From: Bacteroidota bacterium
GTDB taxonomy: Bacteria; Bacteroidota; Bacteroidia; Chitinophagales; Chitinophagaceae
Reading direction: 5' to 3'
DNA length: 33,975 nt
NCBI GenBank assembly: GCA_016711825.1
Contig: JADJSG010000002.1
Span: forward strand, 1-33,975
Within the stretch, counting starts at the first letter, position 1. Each line of letters begins with the position of its first letter. Positions 1 through 9,484 of the stretch are shown piece after piece. Position numbers and translations under genes: made by a program. The notes under the pieces were generated by a model. The model ran no database searches. It was given only the letters and a program-made list of their open reading frames with translations, and had not been told where the DNA came from.

Positions 1-136
1 ACATCAATAAATCATTAAATCATTACATCACAACCTTGTATTATATTATCCCCATATTTCCATTATTAAACAAAATTGTAATCACTTTTTCAAATAATAT
101 TTAATTCCCCAGTGCTCGCCAAGAACTCGGAGAAAG

Positions 137-316
137 ATGATAACACAAAACAATACCGGTGTGAGGTTGCTGCAGACCCACCAGACGGCGAAGCCAGCTG
201 ACACCTCTGATCTTTACTCTGTCAAGTTTGATGACTACTTCTGTCGGGAAAAATCATCCAGGAAAGTCAGATGTGTTACCACGAAAGAAATGAATTTACA
301 GAAAGAGGTAATGTAG
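137..316 (+). CDS. Small unrecognised ORF (59 aa)
   Basis: An open frame from ATG to TAG encodes 59 residues beginning MITQNNTGVRLLQTHQ. It is richer in G+C than the AT-rich DNA around it. I recognise no family, signal peptide or membrane segment. It lies in a decayed stretch upstream of a ruined recombinase gene, so it may be a remnant of a mobile element or a chance frame. No convincing promoter or ribosome binding site is visible. Confidence 0.2.
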   Translation: MITQNNTGVRLLQTHQTAKPADTSDLYSVKFDDYFCREKSSRKVRCVTTKEMNLQKEVM

Positions 317-716
317 TGCCAGTTAAATTTTTTGGCATCCAGCATTTCCTGAAACTTTTTACATTCCCGTTTTTTCCAAGAATTCAAGGAGAATAGACCT
401 GTTTGGATGTTTAGTCATTTTATCAATTTTTCCGTGCCAACAAGGTAACAGCAATTAATTTTATAGATAAAAAGTTTTGCATTTTACGCCAAAAAAAATT
501 TTATCAGATCTACCTGAAAACATGCTCGGGTGTTAGTTTTGCATTTTCGTTTCATAGCAATTAACTACAGACAGCACTTCTCAAACACTACCCCCACTAC
601 AACTTGTTATTACCAGTACAACATAAAATGAAATTGCAATTGTTTTTATTGTGATTCCAGGCATCTTAGTTCTGGTAGCTGGGGTTAGTGTTTTAAATTA
701 TATTATAGCTTCAACC

Positions 717-1065
717 AGAACCGTTCTGAAAAACGACGTGGGTTCACGTCGAATCGGTTGAAAATAAAACTATTGGAAAGCTTGCGTTTTTTTTAAATGC
801 GAGTAAAGTTTAAAGAATGGTGTGCCAGTGTTTTTTCAAAATTGAAAAGATAAACAATCCAATGTCCGTCTGAAACGAATAAGTTCACAATGGGTTGAAA
901 AACAAAACCAATGCAGTTGTTTTTTTTTAGAAAGTTAGTTAAAGCTTCAGTAACCAAGCGGTAGTGCTTTCAAAAATTAAAAGTATAAACTACCCAGAAC
1001 CGTTCCGAAACGATTAAGTTTAAGAATCTGTTGAAAATAAATCCATTGAATCCCTGCTTTTTTGT
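717..1065. repeat. Three diverged tandem repeats, period about 134-145 bp
   Basis: A motif of the form CCGTTCTGAAA..CGA is followed about 30 bases later by GGTTGAAAATAAA and a T-rich run. It appears near 721, 866 and 1000. The units also share a trailing block resembling TTCAAAATTGAAAAGATAAAC (about 835-854 and 968-990). The third unit is incomplete. No reading frame is preserved across the units, so this looks like non-coding repeat DNA. Confidence 0.6.
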
Positions 1066-1206
1066 TGAAAATTACACCCCCTTGCAAAGAAAAAAAGCAA
1101 ATGGTTACTGTTCAAAAAATTACACACTTTGATAAAACTTGTATTTTATTGAGGTGTCACCAATGAAGATATTGTACAAAAAATCAGAAAATTAACAGAT
1201 TCTTAA

Positions 1207-1455
1207 ACAGCCGGACGCATCAATGCTGGTATATTCCGTAATGCGAAAAGTGAAAACCGGCATTATTTATTCAAACAGGATTCATTTTATGTCATTGCAT
1301 CTTCAGGAACCACGGGTGGTGAGCCATTACGTGAAAATACCGACAAAGTGTTGATAGTTAATCTGCCTGATGATGTTTGGCATGTATATATCAAATTGAG
1401 ATTCACTGAGGGTCAATCAAAGATTGCGGTAAAATACCCTACCTGTCCTGCGTGA
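1207..1455 (+). pseudogene. Open coding-like remnant without a start codon
   Basis: An uninterrupted frame of about 80 codons follows an in-frame stop and has no plausible start at its left edge. It includes the stretches GRINAGIFRNAKSEN and TDKVLIVNLPDDVWHVYIK. The composition looks like real protein, but I do not recognise the family. It is probably the truncated end of a gene whose 5' part has decayed, consistent with the ruined recombinase downstream. Confidence 0.3.
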
Positions 1456-2119
1456 TGTCAATGATTAAAACCCGCATGGCGCTTATTTCAACAATGGACA
1501 AAAATTATGGAGTGTTAAGGAAATACTCACAATCTAGCCAAACTTCAACCTTATCTTAATTATTGGAGTCCTGAAATATATAGTCGTATTTCTTCTATAA
1601 TCTGATCCTCGGAAACTTGTGGATCCGAAAATTGTAGAAACATTCAAAACTCCTTGAATACAAAAGATATTATTTAGTAAAACTAAAAAGGATATGGAAT
1701 TGATCAAACATTTTATTCAATAAATTTGTGAGTCGTAGCACATGACCGGGAGCAGAGAACGATGGGTTGTTCCAAAGAAAGACGCTCCTATCATTGCTGC
1801 AATATTAACATTACTTTCTTCAGTAATAGCACAAAAGTCATTAATCGCCTTTGTCAAAAAAAGAAACAATACAACCAAACAAACTATAGTAATTCCGAAA
1901 AACAAAACACTTGGTAGCTCATCTTTCGTACTTGACTATCAGGAATTAGTCAAACACCCTACCGATGTCATGCTCAGAAGAAATAACAGTTGGAGCACGA
2001 TATGCCAGATTTCATGTACCAGAAATGGCAAAATATGCTAAGGCTAATTTGAATACAAAAATATTGCGAAAGCAGACCTTCATACCTTAATAAATGAATA
2101 TTTTTAATCCACCTGGCAG

Positions 2120-2820
2120 GAAAAAATAGCAGTAAGTACCATTCATACCTCAATAAACGCTGTCAAATACTATTATCAGGAAGGTCATCTTCAGGCTCAA
2201 TCTTAAAATAGAACAACTCGTCAGGCGCCTGGGAAAGGATTTAACTTGCTCCGTTCATACTAAGCACACAAGAAGTAAAACCGACTGCCAGAATAAGCCC
2301 CCAACACCAAACATATCGTTCGCCTTTTATCCTCTATGGTGGAGGTCTCAGACTCCAATGAAGTGATCTCCATGCAAAAGTTAATGATATATGGTGGGAC
2401 TGAAACCAAATGCTGATACGCAGTGGCAAGAAACAAAGACCACGTTGTTATGCTCAGTCAAACCCAAACAATTACTCAGAAAGTACTTTAATGAGTTTAT
2501 GCCGCAGCAATGGTTGTTTGGCGGGACAAAGAATCAAACTCATAACGTAGAGTTAGCGTGCCCAGAACGTGGCAAAAATGCTGTCAAAAAGCAGGTATTA
2601 CCAAAAGAAGTCCACACTTTACGATGCATTGTTTCTCGCGACGCACCTGGATGCCGGCATTCAACGTTCCGGCATATCCAGACATTACCAGGTCACAGCG
2701 ACGTGTGCGTCAACATGATATACACTCATGTCACCATCACCAAAGTATATCGCATCCAGCCAGTCCATTGGATAACTTGTCACCATCTGTCAATCGATCC
2801 TGAAAGCAGGGTCAGATGAT
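2120..2820 (+). pseudogene. Ruined tyrosine recombinase / phage-type integrase
   Basis: Fragments of a Bacteroidota-type tyrosine recombinase can be read across all three forward frames. They include LRKYFNEFMPQQWLFGG (about 2466-2520), then a PKEVH.HTLRH.FATHLLDAG-like stretch split between frames (2600-2660), the box GHSDV..NMIYTHVTITK (about 2690-2745), and SPLDNL in another frame (about 2760-2775). The Arg of HxLR and the catalytic Tyr of MIYTHV are still visible. An upstream YGG.LR-like stretch near 2330-2360 suggests the gene once extended further left. Frame changes occur every few dozen bases, so it cannot be functional as written. It resembles general Bacteroidota integrases (XerC/D-like or IS91-associated types). 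IntI also carries MIYTHV and SPLD boxes, so the exact subtype is unresolved. Confidence 0.65.
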
Positions 2821-3170
2821 AAATTCTGATGCACGAAAGAGAAGGCAGTACCATGCCGTTAATTCTTTTTGTTTCCTATCAAGCCCTGGTGGTATGCGTG
2901 GTATAGGTCATACGGCAGCAAACCGGCCCCAACATCATAAAAACGTCAAAGCGGATGACCATTTGATAGATATCTTTTACAAATCAACGATTTCAAAGTG
3001 GGCTTACTAATAGCTTATTATAAAATGAAGCAAACAGAACAATTTTTATAAAATATAATATATTTAAAAGTAGATTGGGCCAGTTAAGCTCCACGCCAAA
3101 AGACACCCTATGAACATTGACAGTCCGACAAAAATCGACAGATAAGCCAACGCTTCGTAAAATTAAAAGA

Positions 3171-3207
3171 GGTGCAAGCCAACGCACAAAGTCAAAGCTT
3201 TTGCACC
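3171..3207. repeat. Hairpin upstream of the metal operon
   Basis: GGTGCAA (3171-3177) and TTGCACC (3201-3207) form a 7-bp inverted repeat around a 23-base loop. The surrounding DNA (AAAAGAG then AAGCCAACGCACAAAG) closely resembles DNA at about 12200-12225 on the other side of the metal operon (AAAAGAG then AAGTCAACACACAACG). It may be the edge of a mobile unit. Confidence 0.45.
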
Positions 3208-3322
3208 ACATTTAATTTTACCCCAACGCACCCAAGCCCACCCACCACCCAAAGAAATATTTTATTTAATTTATAAATTTAAAAAGAGTTTTTTTGATAA
3301 AATCAATTTCATTATTTTATAT

Positions 3323-3330
3323 TATCTTTG
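3323..3330 (+). promoter_or_regulatory. Bacteroidota -7 promoter box (TATCTTTG)
   Basis: TATCTTTG matches the Bacteroidota -7 consensus TAnnTTTG and ends 5 bases before the ATG at 3336, implying a very short leader. A TTTG at 3293-3296 is too far upstream (26 bases) to be an ideal -33 box. This is the best candidate promoter for the metal operon. Confidence 0.5.
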
Positions 3331-3335
3331 CCCCA

Positions 3336-3668
3336 ATGAAAATATTTGCATATTTTATGGCTCTCTACATTTTGGTGCTTTCGGTAGTACCTTGTAGCGA
3401 TGTGCATAATAATTGCAATGATAAAAAAGCAACAACGGAGCTTACTCAAAATCACGACCACAAGCAAGACCAAGACGATAATTGCAGTCCCTTTTGTACT
3501 TGTACTTGTTGCAGTGCAAATGTAATAGCCTTAGATTTTAAACCGTTTCAAATTAAAAATCCTACACAGTTTTCTTTTTCTCAAAAAGTTGCTATCCGTA
3601 ATTTCTCTTTTATTTCCAACTTCTACGGAAACATTTGGCAACCACCAAAAATACATACTACTTGTTAA
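3336..3668 (+). CDS. Small Cys/His-rich secreted protein, DUF6660-like
   Basis: This 110-residue protein begins MKIFAYFMALYILVLSVVPC, a hydrophobic signal peptide. The mature part is short and polar, with a His/Asp stretch (NHDHKQDQDDN) and a cysteine cluster (CSPFCTCTCCSANV) that could bind metal. The frame is open upstream to 3294, but the ATG at 3336 puts the signal peptide at the N-terminus and lies just after a TATCTTTG promoter box, so I prefer it. It is the first gene of the heavy-metal operon. Small proteins of this shape are common before CzcA-type pumps in Bacteroidota. A role in periplasmic metal sensing or binding is inferred from composition and position only. Confidence 0.7.
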   Translation: MKIFAYFMALYILVLSVVPCSDVHNNCNDKKATTELTQNHDHKQDQDDNCSPFCTCTCCSANVIALDFKPFQIKNPTQFSFSQKVAIRNFSFISNFYGNIWQPPKIHTTC

Positions 3669-3811
3669 TGATTAACGAATAGTAGGTACACTATTTCCAT
3701 TCCTTTTTATTGTGGAATTGCTTTATGCAATCTTAATCATTAATGTTTAGTCATTAGTATTTGCCTTACAGCAATTTACTATCATTCATTAATAATTAAT
3801 CATAAAATATA

Positions 3812-4825
3812 GTGTTAGATAAAATAATAAAATTCAGTATAAAAAATAAGATAGTCATAGGCATTATGACCTTGTTACTCATTATTTGGGGAGTTTGGAG
3901 TGCTACCAAACTGTCAGTAGATGCTGTTCCAGATATTACCAATAATCAAGTACAAATATTTACCACTTGTCCTACTTTGGCAGGGCAAGAAGTAGAACAA
4001 TTAGTTACATTTCCAATAGAACAAAGTCTTGCTAATATTCCACACATAGAAGAAGTAAGGAGTATTTCAAGGTTTGGCTTATCGGTAATTACCGTTGTTT
4101 TTAAAGACGAAGTTGATATATATTTTGCTCGTCAGTTAATAAACGAAAAACTAAAAGAAGCACAAGAAAAAATACCAAATGGCATAGGTACACCCGAATT
4201 AGCACCAGTTAGTACAGGACTTGGAGAGGTGTATCAGTATATCATTCACCCTACAAAAGGTAATGAAAGCAAGTACAATGCCAAAGACTTACGCACTATG
4301 CAAGACTGGATCGTAGCAAGACAACTCAACGGCACACCCGGCATTGCAGAAGTAAATAGCTTTGGTGGTGAACTAAAACAATACGAAGTATCAATAAATC
4401 CCAATCGCTTAAAAGCTATGGGAGTGAGTATTCCAGAAATCTTTACAGCGTTGGAAAAAAACAACCAAAACACAGGCGGTGCTTACATTGATAAGAAACC
4501 CAATGCCTACTTTATTCGTGGCGTGGGCTTGGTTACTTCAATAGAAGATGTGAAAAATATTGCTGTAAAAAGCACAGGTGGTATTCCTATTTTTATAAAA
4601 GATGTAGCCGAAGTAAAATTTGGATTTGCTACTCGTTATGGTGCTATGACATTCAATGGTGAAGTAGATGCAGTAGGTGGTATAGTTATGATGCTTAAAG
4701 GTGAAAATAGTAGCAATGTTGTAAATAGAATAAAAGAAAAACTGCCAACCATTCAAAAATCTTTACCAAATGATATTGTTATAGAGCCTTATTTAGATAG
4801 AACAGACTTAGTAAAAGGGCAATGA
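3812..4825 (+). CDS. czcA: CzcA/CusA-type RND metal efflux pump, N-terminal part (frameshifted)
   Basis: These 337 residues are the first part of an inner-membrane heavy-metal RND pump: TM1 (about residues 13-31), then the first half of the porter domain. The stretch DAVPDITNNQVQ follows TM1, as is usual in CzcA/CusA. I accept a GTG start because the next residues, LDKIIKFSIKNK, are a normal CzcA N-terminus. The frame ends at LDRTDLVKGQ, where relatives continue directly into STVEKNLIEGAL, and that continuation is present in the next frame starting at 4823. Adding one A to the AAAA run at about 4812-4815 would join the two frames. This is therefore one gene interrupted by a one-base deletion, real or from sequencing, despite the neat ATGA overlap. 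Confidence 0.85.
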   Translation: MLDKIIKFSIKNKIVIGIMTLLLIIWGVWSATKLSVDAVPDITNNQVQIFTTCPTLAGQEVEQLVTFPIEQSLANIPHIEEVRSISRFGLSVITVVFKDEVDIYFARQLINEKLKEAQEKIPNGIGTPELAPVSTGLGEVYQYIIHPTKGNESKYNAKDLRTMQDWIVARQLNGTPGIAEVNSFGGELKQYEVSINPNRLKAMGVSIPEIFTALEKNNQNTGGAYIDKKPNAYFIRGVGLVTSIEDVKNIAVKSTGGIPIFIKDVAEVKFGFATRYGAMTFNGEVDAVGGIVMMLKGENSSNVVNRIKEKLPTIQKSLPNDIVIEPYLDRTDLVKGQ

Positions 4826-7800
4826 GTACAGTAGAAAAAAACCTAATAGAAGGTGCTCTAATTGTAATTTTTGTATTGGTTTTGTTCTTAGGAAACTTCA
4901 GAGCAGGGCTTATCGTAGCTTCTGCCATTCCATTATCAATGCTATTTGCATTGGGCTTAATGAATGTATTTGGTGTAAGTGCAAATTTAATGAGTTTAGG
5001 TGCTATAGATTTTGGGCTTATTGTAGATGGTGCTGTAATTATAGTAGAAGCCACCTTACACCATTTGGGCTTACGCAAATCGATTAGTAAATTATCTCAA
5101 AATGAAATGGATGAAGAAGTATTTAAATCTGCCTCTAAAATCAGAAGTAGTGCCACTTTTGGCGAAATAATAATCTTAATAGTATATATACCTATTCTAA
5201 CTTTAATTGGCATAGAAGGCAAAATGTTTAGTCCTATGGCTATGACAGTAGGCTTTGCCATATTTGGAGCATTAATTTTATCGCTTACTTATATTCCAAT
5301 GATGTGTGCTTTGTTTTTACCTAAAACAATCAATCACAAAAAAACATTTAGTGACAAAATGATGGATTTTTTACAAAACAGGTATCAACCATTATTACAA
5401 AAAGCTATACAACTAAAATATTGGTTGGTGGGTATCACAGTATCAATCTTCGCTATTAGTATTATTGTTTTTAGCCGTATGGGAGGCGAATTTATACCTA
5501 CACTTGCCGAAGGAGATTTTGCATTTCATTGCATACTACCACAAGGCAGTTCATTAAATCAAAGTATCGAAACTTCTATGCAAGCCAGCAGAATTATTAA
5601 ACAATTTGATGAAGTAAAAATGGTAGTTGGCAAAACAGGTAGTGCCGAAGTACCAACAGACCCTATGCCACCAGAAGCTACAGATATGATGATAATTCTA
5701 AAGCCACAAAATGAATGGAAATCGAATAAATCATACGATGAGTTAGCCGATGAAATTTACGAAAAATTAGAAGCCATACCAGGTATATTTTTTGAAAAAA
5801 ACCAACCTATTCAAATGCGTTTTAATGAATTGATGACAGGCATTAGGCAAGATGTAGCGGTAAAAATATTTGGCGAAAATATGGATACCCTATCAACTTA
5901 TGCTACTAAAGTAAATCAAGTTATACAATCGGTACAAGGTGCTACAGCCCCACAAATAGAAAGAGTAAACGGACTACCACAAATAAATATTGAATACGAC
6001 AGATTACGCATTGCCAATTATGGTCTTACTATTCAAGATGTAAACGATATAGTAAGCACAGCCTTTGCAGGCAAAAGTACAGGTGTGGTATATGAAAACG
6101 AAAGAAAGTTTGACTTGGTAGTTCGATTAGATAGCACCTACCGAAGCAGTATTGAAGATGTAAATAATTTGATGATACCAACCAGTTCAGGCTCTCAAAT
6201 TCCACTTTCACAAGTAGCCAATATTGCTTACAAATTAGGTCCTGCACAAATAAGTAGAGAGGCAGGAAAACGAAGAATTGTAGTAGGGTTTAATGTAAAA
6301 GATAGAGATGTACAAAGTGTAGTGGAGGAAATACAACAAAAGCTAAATACACAAATCACTTTGCCTTCGGGTTATTATTTTACCTATGGTGGTACTTTTG
6401 AAAATTTACAAAAAGCAAGTAAGCGTTTATTGATAGCAGTGCCTATATCACTACTATTAATTTTTATGTTACTCTATTTTACATTCCGTTCTTTCAAACA
6501 AGCAGGTTTAATATTTACAGCCATACCAATGAGTGCAATAGGTGGTATTTTTGCTTTATTACTTCGTGGTATGCCATTTAGTATAAGTGCAGGTATTGGT
6601 TTTATTGCTTTGTTTGGCGTAGCAGTATTAAACGGAATTGTACTCATTGGTACTTTCAATCAATTAGAAAAAGAAGGTTGGACAGACATAATTAAAAGAG
6701 TAATAGAAGGTACAAAAATAAGATTAAGACCAGTATTAATGACAGCCACAGTTGCCAGCTTAGGTTTTCTACCAATGGCACTAAGCAGTAGTGCAGGTGC
6801 AGAAGTGCAAAAACCATTAGCCACAGTTGTAATTGGCGGTTTAATTACTGCTACTTTCCTTACATTATTTGTACTGCCACTACTCTACATAATATTTAAT
6901 TCAAAAATTAATTTAAAAAGAAAACCAAAAGTGAAACCAGTTATAACAGCCACTATTTTATTGTTTTTATGTTCAACAATAAATGTAAATGCCCAAAAAG
7001 TAAATATTAGTTCAATAGACCAAGCAATAAATATTGCAATTCAAAACAATCAATCTATTAAGGCAAATGATTTGGAAATAAAAGCAACAGAAAGTCTGAA
7101 AAAAACTTCAAATGAATTACCCAAAATGGATTTCAATATGCAATTGGGTCAGTACAACAGTATCAAGTTTGACAATGCTTTTCAACTTTCTCAAACCATA
7201 CCGTTTCCTACATTATTTGGTGCTAAGAAAGAATTGATTAATGCAGAAATTAAAGCAAAACAGCTACAACAGCAATTGAGTATTTATGAAATCAAAAATC
7301 AAGTTCGCAGTTTATATTACCAAATAGAATATTTACAATTTAACAAACAAAAACTACAAAGTTTGGATAGTTTGTATATCGAGTTCTTACGAGTAGCCAA
7401 TTTGAGATATAAAACAGGCGATACCAAAAAAATTGAAATCAATACAGCCCAAACAAAACAAGGCGAAATCAATTTATTGGCACAACAAAACCAAGTATAT
7501 CTAATAAATGCCTACCAAAGTTTAAAAGCATTATTAAATACAAATGATAGTATTGTACTTATTACAAATGCAAACTATGTACCCTTAACTGTTAATAATT
7601 TAATTGATACCAATGCGATAGCCAATCACCCAATGTTGCAATCGCTATATCAAAATATGCTAATTGCCGAGCAAACAAAAAAAGTAGAAAAGGCACAAGG
7701 CTTGCCCGATTTTAAAATTGGTTATGCTAATCAATCGCTTATTGGTTTTCAAACTATTAATGGTGCAGATAAATATTTTGGTGCAGGTAATAGATTTAGT

Positions 7801-8175
7801 GTTGTAAATATTGGTATTGCTATTCCTTTAACTTACGGAGCAACTAAAGCAAGAATTAAGAGTATAGAATATCAAAAGCAAAGTTTAGCACAACAAGCAG
7901 AATATGAAAAAAAACAACTGCAATCACAACTGCAAAATACGATGACACAATATGAGCAAGATGTAAAGCAATACAATTACTACAAAACCAATGCCTTACC
8001 AAATGCAGAAGAAATTGTAAAATCAGCACAATTAAGCTATCGTACAGGAGATATAAGTTATGTAGAATATTTGTACGCTTTACAAACTGCTACCGATATA
8101 CAATTAAATTATTTGCAATCCATTCAGCAAATAAATCAAACAGTAATCAATATAAATTCAATAATCAATAAATAA
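4822..8175 (+). CDS. czcA: CzcA-type RND pump C-terminal part fused to TolC-like outer-membrane factor
   Basis: These 1117 residues continue the pump begun at 3812. The proton-relay helix (AIDFGLIVDGAVIIVE, with D63, D69 and E76 of this frame) is the hallmark of heavy-metal RND pumps. The second porter half and the remaining membrane helices end near residue 690 (FVLPLLYIIFNSK). A signal-like hydrophobic segment (TILLFLCSTINVNAQ) then precedes about 400 residues of TolC/CzcC-like outer membrane efflux domain, with coiled-coil Gln/Lys-rich helices and LRYKTGDTKKIE. CzcA-TolC fusions of about 1450 residues are known in Bacteroidota. The product would export divalent cations such as Zn, Co and Cd (or Cu/Ag), driven by protons, with the adaptor encoded just downstream. 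Metal specificity cannot be read from the sequence. The separate frame is a consequence of the upstream one-base frameshift. Confidence 0.88.
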   Translation: MSTVEKNLIEGALIVIFVLVLFLGNFRAGLIVASAIPLSMLFALGLMNVFGVSANLMSLGAIDFGLIVDGAVIIVEATLHHLGLRKSISKLSQNEMDEEVFKSASKIRSSATFGEIIILIVYIPILTLIGIEGKMFSPMAMTVGFAIFGALILSLTYIPMMCALFLPKTINHKKTFSDKMMDFLQNRYQPLLQKAIQLKYWLVGITVSIFAISIIVFSRMGGEFIPTLAEGDFAFHCILPQGSSLNQSIETSMQASRIIKQFDEVKMVVGKTGSAEVPTDPMPPEATDMMIILKPQNEWKSNKSYDELADEIYEKLEAIPGIFFEKNQPIQMRFNELMTGIRQDVAVKIFGENMDTLSTYATKVNQVIQSVQGATAPQIERVNGLPQINIEYDRLRIANYGLTIQDVNDIVSTAFAGKSTGVVYENERKFDLVVRLDSTYRSSIEDVNNLMIPTSSGSQIPLSQVANIAYKLGPAQISREAGKRRIVVGFNVKDRDVQSVVEEIQQKLNTQITLPSGYYFTYGGTFENLQKASKRLLIAVPISLLLIFMLLYFTFRSFKQAGLIFTAIPMSAIGGIFALLLRGMPFSISAGIGFIALFGVAVLNGIVLIGTFNQLEKEGWTDIIKRVIEGTKIRLRPVLMTATVASLGFLPMALSSSAGAEVQKPLATVVIGGLITATFLTLFVLPLLYIIFNSKINLKRKPKVKPVITATILLFLCSTINVNAQKVNISSIDQAINIAIQNNQSIKANDLEIKATESLKKTSNELPKMDFNMQLGQYNSIKFDNAFQLSQTIPFPTLFGAKKELINAEIKAKQLQQQLSIYEIKNQVRSLYYQIEYLQFNKQKLQSLDSLYIEFLRVANLRYKTGDTKKIEINTAQTKQGEINLLAQQNQVYLINAYQSLKALLNTNDSIVLITNANYVPLTVNNLIDTNAIANHPMLQSLYQNMLIAEQTKKVEKAQGLPDFKIGYANQSLIGFQTINGADKYFGAGNRFSVVNIGIAIPLTYGATKARIKSIEYQKQSLAQQAEYEKKQLQSQLQNTMTQYEQDVKQYNYYKTNALPNAEEIVKSAQLSYRTGDISYVEYLYALQTATDIQLNYLQSIQQINQTVININSIINK

Positions 8176-8183
8176 TATTTCAA

Positions 8184-9473
8184 ATGATATTTCAAATAAA
8201 TAAAATAATTTCTGTAACAATAATTTTTACTTTATTGTTATCTGCCTGTCACAACCACACCGAAGGTGACGGACATAATCACGGCACGACTGAAACAAAA
8301 ACAGAAGCCAAGAAAGAGCAACACCACGAAGAAGCCCCAGCCACTATTGCTTCCCTTACTGCTGAACAAATTAAAACAGTGGGAATTACCTTTGGTAATA
8401 TTGAAAACAAAGAACTCACGGCAACTATAAAAGCAAATGGTAATTTAAAAGTACCAAACAACAACAAGGCAAATGCTACTTCTTTATATGGTGGTGTAAT
8501 TAAAACTTTGAATGTTCAAATAGGTTCTTTTGTAAAAAAAGGGCAAAGAATTGCAACTATTGCCAATCCTCAATTTATACAATTACAAGAAGAATATTTA
8601 AGTACAGGCAGTAAAATTACTTTTGCAGAACAAGAAGTTGCAAGGCAAAAAGAATTGAACGAAGGAAATGCAGGAGCAAAGAAAAATTTACAAAGTGCCA
8701 CAGCCGATTTGAATAGTTTGCGAACTCGTAGAGCTTCATTACAGCAACAAATTCAACTAATGGGCATTAACCCTAATAATGTAAGCAACGGAAATTTACA
8801 ATCAATGTTAGTCGTTTCAAGTCCTATAAGTGGCACTGTGAGTAATGTATTTGCTAAAATCGGCTCGTATGTAGATGTTTCTTCGCCTGTAGCCGAAATA
8901 GTAGATAATGGTAGTTTGCATTTAGATCTCAATGTATTTGAAAAAGACCTACCAATGCTTAAAGTTGGTCAAACTATTCATTTTACCTTAACTAACAATC
9001 CAACCACAGAATACGATGCAGTAGTTTATAGTATTGGTACAGCTTTTGAAAATGATAGCAAAACCATACCAGTACATTGCAATGTAAAAGGAAATAAAAC
9101 AGGTTTAATTGATGGAATGAATATAACAGCCATAGTTAGTCTAAGCAATGTTACTTCACCAGCCGTACCTACCGAAGCTATTGTAGAAGCAGATGGTAAG
9201 TATTACATTTTTATAAAAACAGATAAAGAACCAGAAGAACACCACGAAGAAGGCGAAGAAGGACACGACCATAAGGAAGCAGAAAAAGGTAAAGAAGCAG
9301 AGCCAAAAAACACCACCAATTTTGAAAAAATTGAAATTGTAAAAGGTGTTTCTAATATGGGTTATACTGCAATCACATTTGTATATGATATACCAAAAGA
9401 TGCAGTAATTGTAACTAAAGGTGCATTTTTTATCAATGCTAAATTATCAAACACAGGCGAACACGAACATTAA
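8184..9473 (+). CDS. czcB: CzcB/CusB-type efflux RND periplasmic adaptor lipoprotein
   Basis: A 429-residue membrane-fusion protein starts 8 bases after the RND-TolC stop. The N-terminus is a lipoprotein signal with lipobox LLSAC (Cys22), so it is probably anchored to a membrane. A His/Asp/Glu-rich stretch follows (HNHTEGDGHNHG, then QHHEE), as does a second acidic-His loop near residues 350-375 (HHEEGEEGHDHKE); both are typical metal-binding decorations of CzcB-like adaptors. The core shows barrel-sandwich/lipoyl halves (GGVIKTLNVQIGSFVKKGQ and SPISGTVSNVFAKIGSYV) separated by a helical hairpin. It links the inner-membrane pump to the TolC-like domain. It is intact in this sequence, unlike its neighbours. 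Confidence 0.9.
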   Translation: MIFQINKIISVTIIFTLLLSACHNHTEGDGHNHGTTETKTEAKKEQHHEEAPATIASLTAEQIKTVGITFGNIENKELTATIKANGNLKVPNNNKANATSLYGGVIKTLNVQIGSFVKKGQRIATIANPQFIQLQEEYLSTGSKITFAEQEVARQKELNEGNAGAKKNLQSATADLNSLRTRRASLQQQIQLMGINPNNVSNGNLQSMLVVSSPISGTVSNVFAKIGSYVDVSSPVAEIVDNGSLHLDLNVFEKDLPMLKVGQTIHFTLTNNPTTEYDAVVYSIGTAFENDSKTIPVHCNVKGNKTGLIDGMNITAIVSLSNVTSPAVPTEAIVEADGKYYIFIKTDKEPEEHHEEGEEGHDHKEAEKGKEAEPKNTTNFEKIEIVKGVSNMGYTAITFVYDIPKDAVIVTKGAFFINAKLSNTGEHEH

Positions 9474-9484
9474 AAATATAAAAA

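Noticed and set aside
717..1065. CRISPR array
   Set aside because: The units are about 140 bp and diverged over their whole length, with no short exact repeats separated by unique spacers, and no cas gene is present.
1742..2041. A 99-residue frame and its antisense 62-residue frame left of the recombinase
   Set aside because: Neither resembles a known family; the forward one could be part of the decayed recombinase or neighbouring DNA, but no motif supports it.
2120..2820. The decayed tyrosine recombinase as the integron integrase (IntI) of the cassette array
   Set aside because: MIYTHV and SPLD boxes occur in IntI but also in many Bacteroidota integrases. The IntI-specific extra domain cannot be read, and the gene lies about 9.5 kb from the first attC-like site with the metal operon between them.
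4815..4830. Programmed frameshift or two-gene split of the RND pump through an ATGA overlap
   Set aside because: No slippery heptamer or stimulator is visible, the break falls inside the porter domain, and many other genes in the window are broken at homopolymers in the same way.
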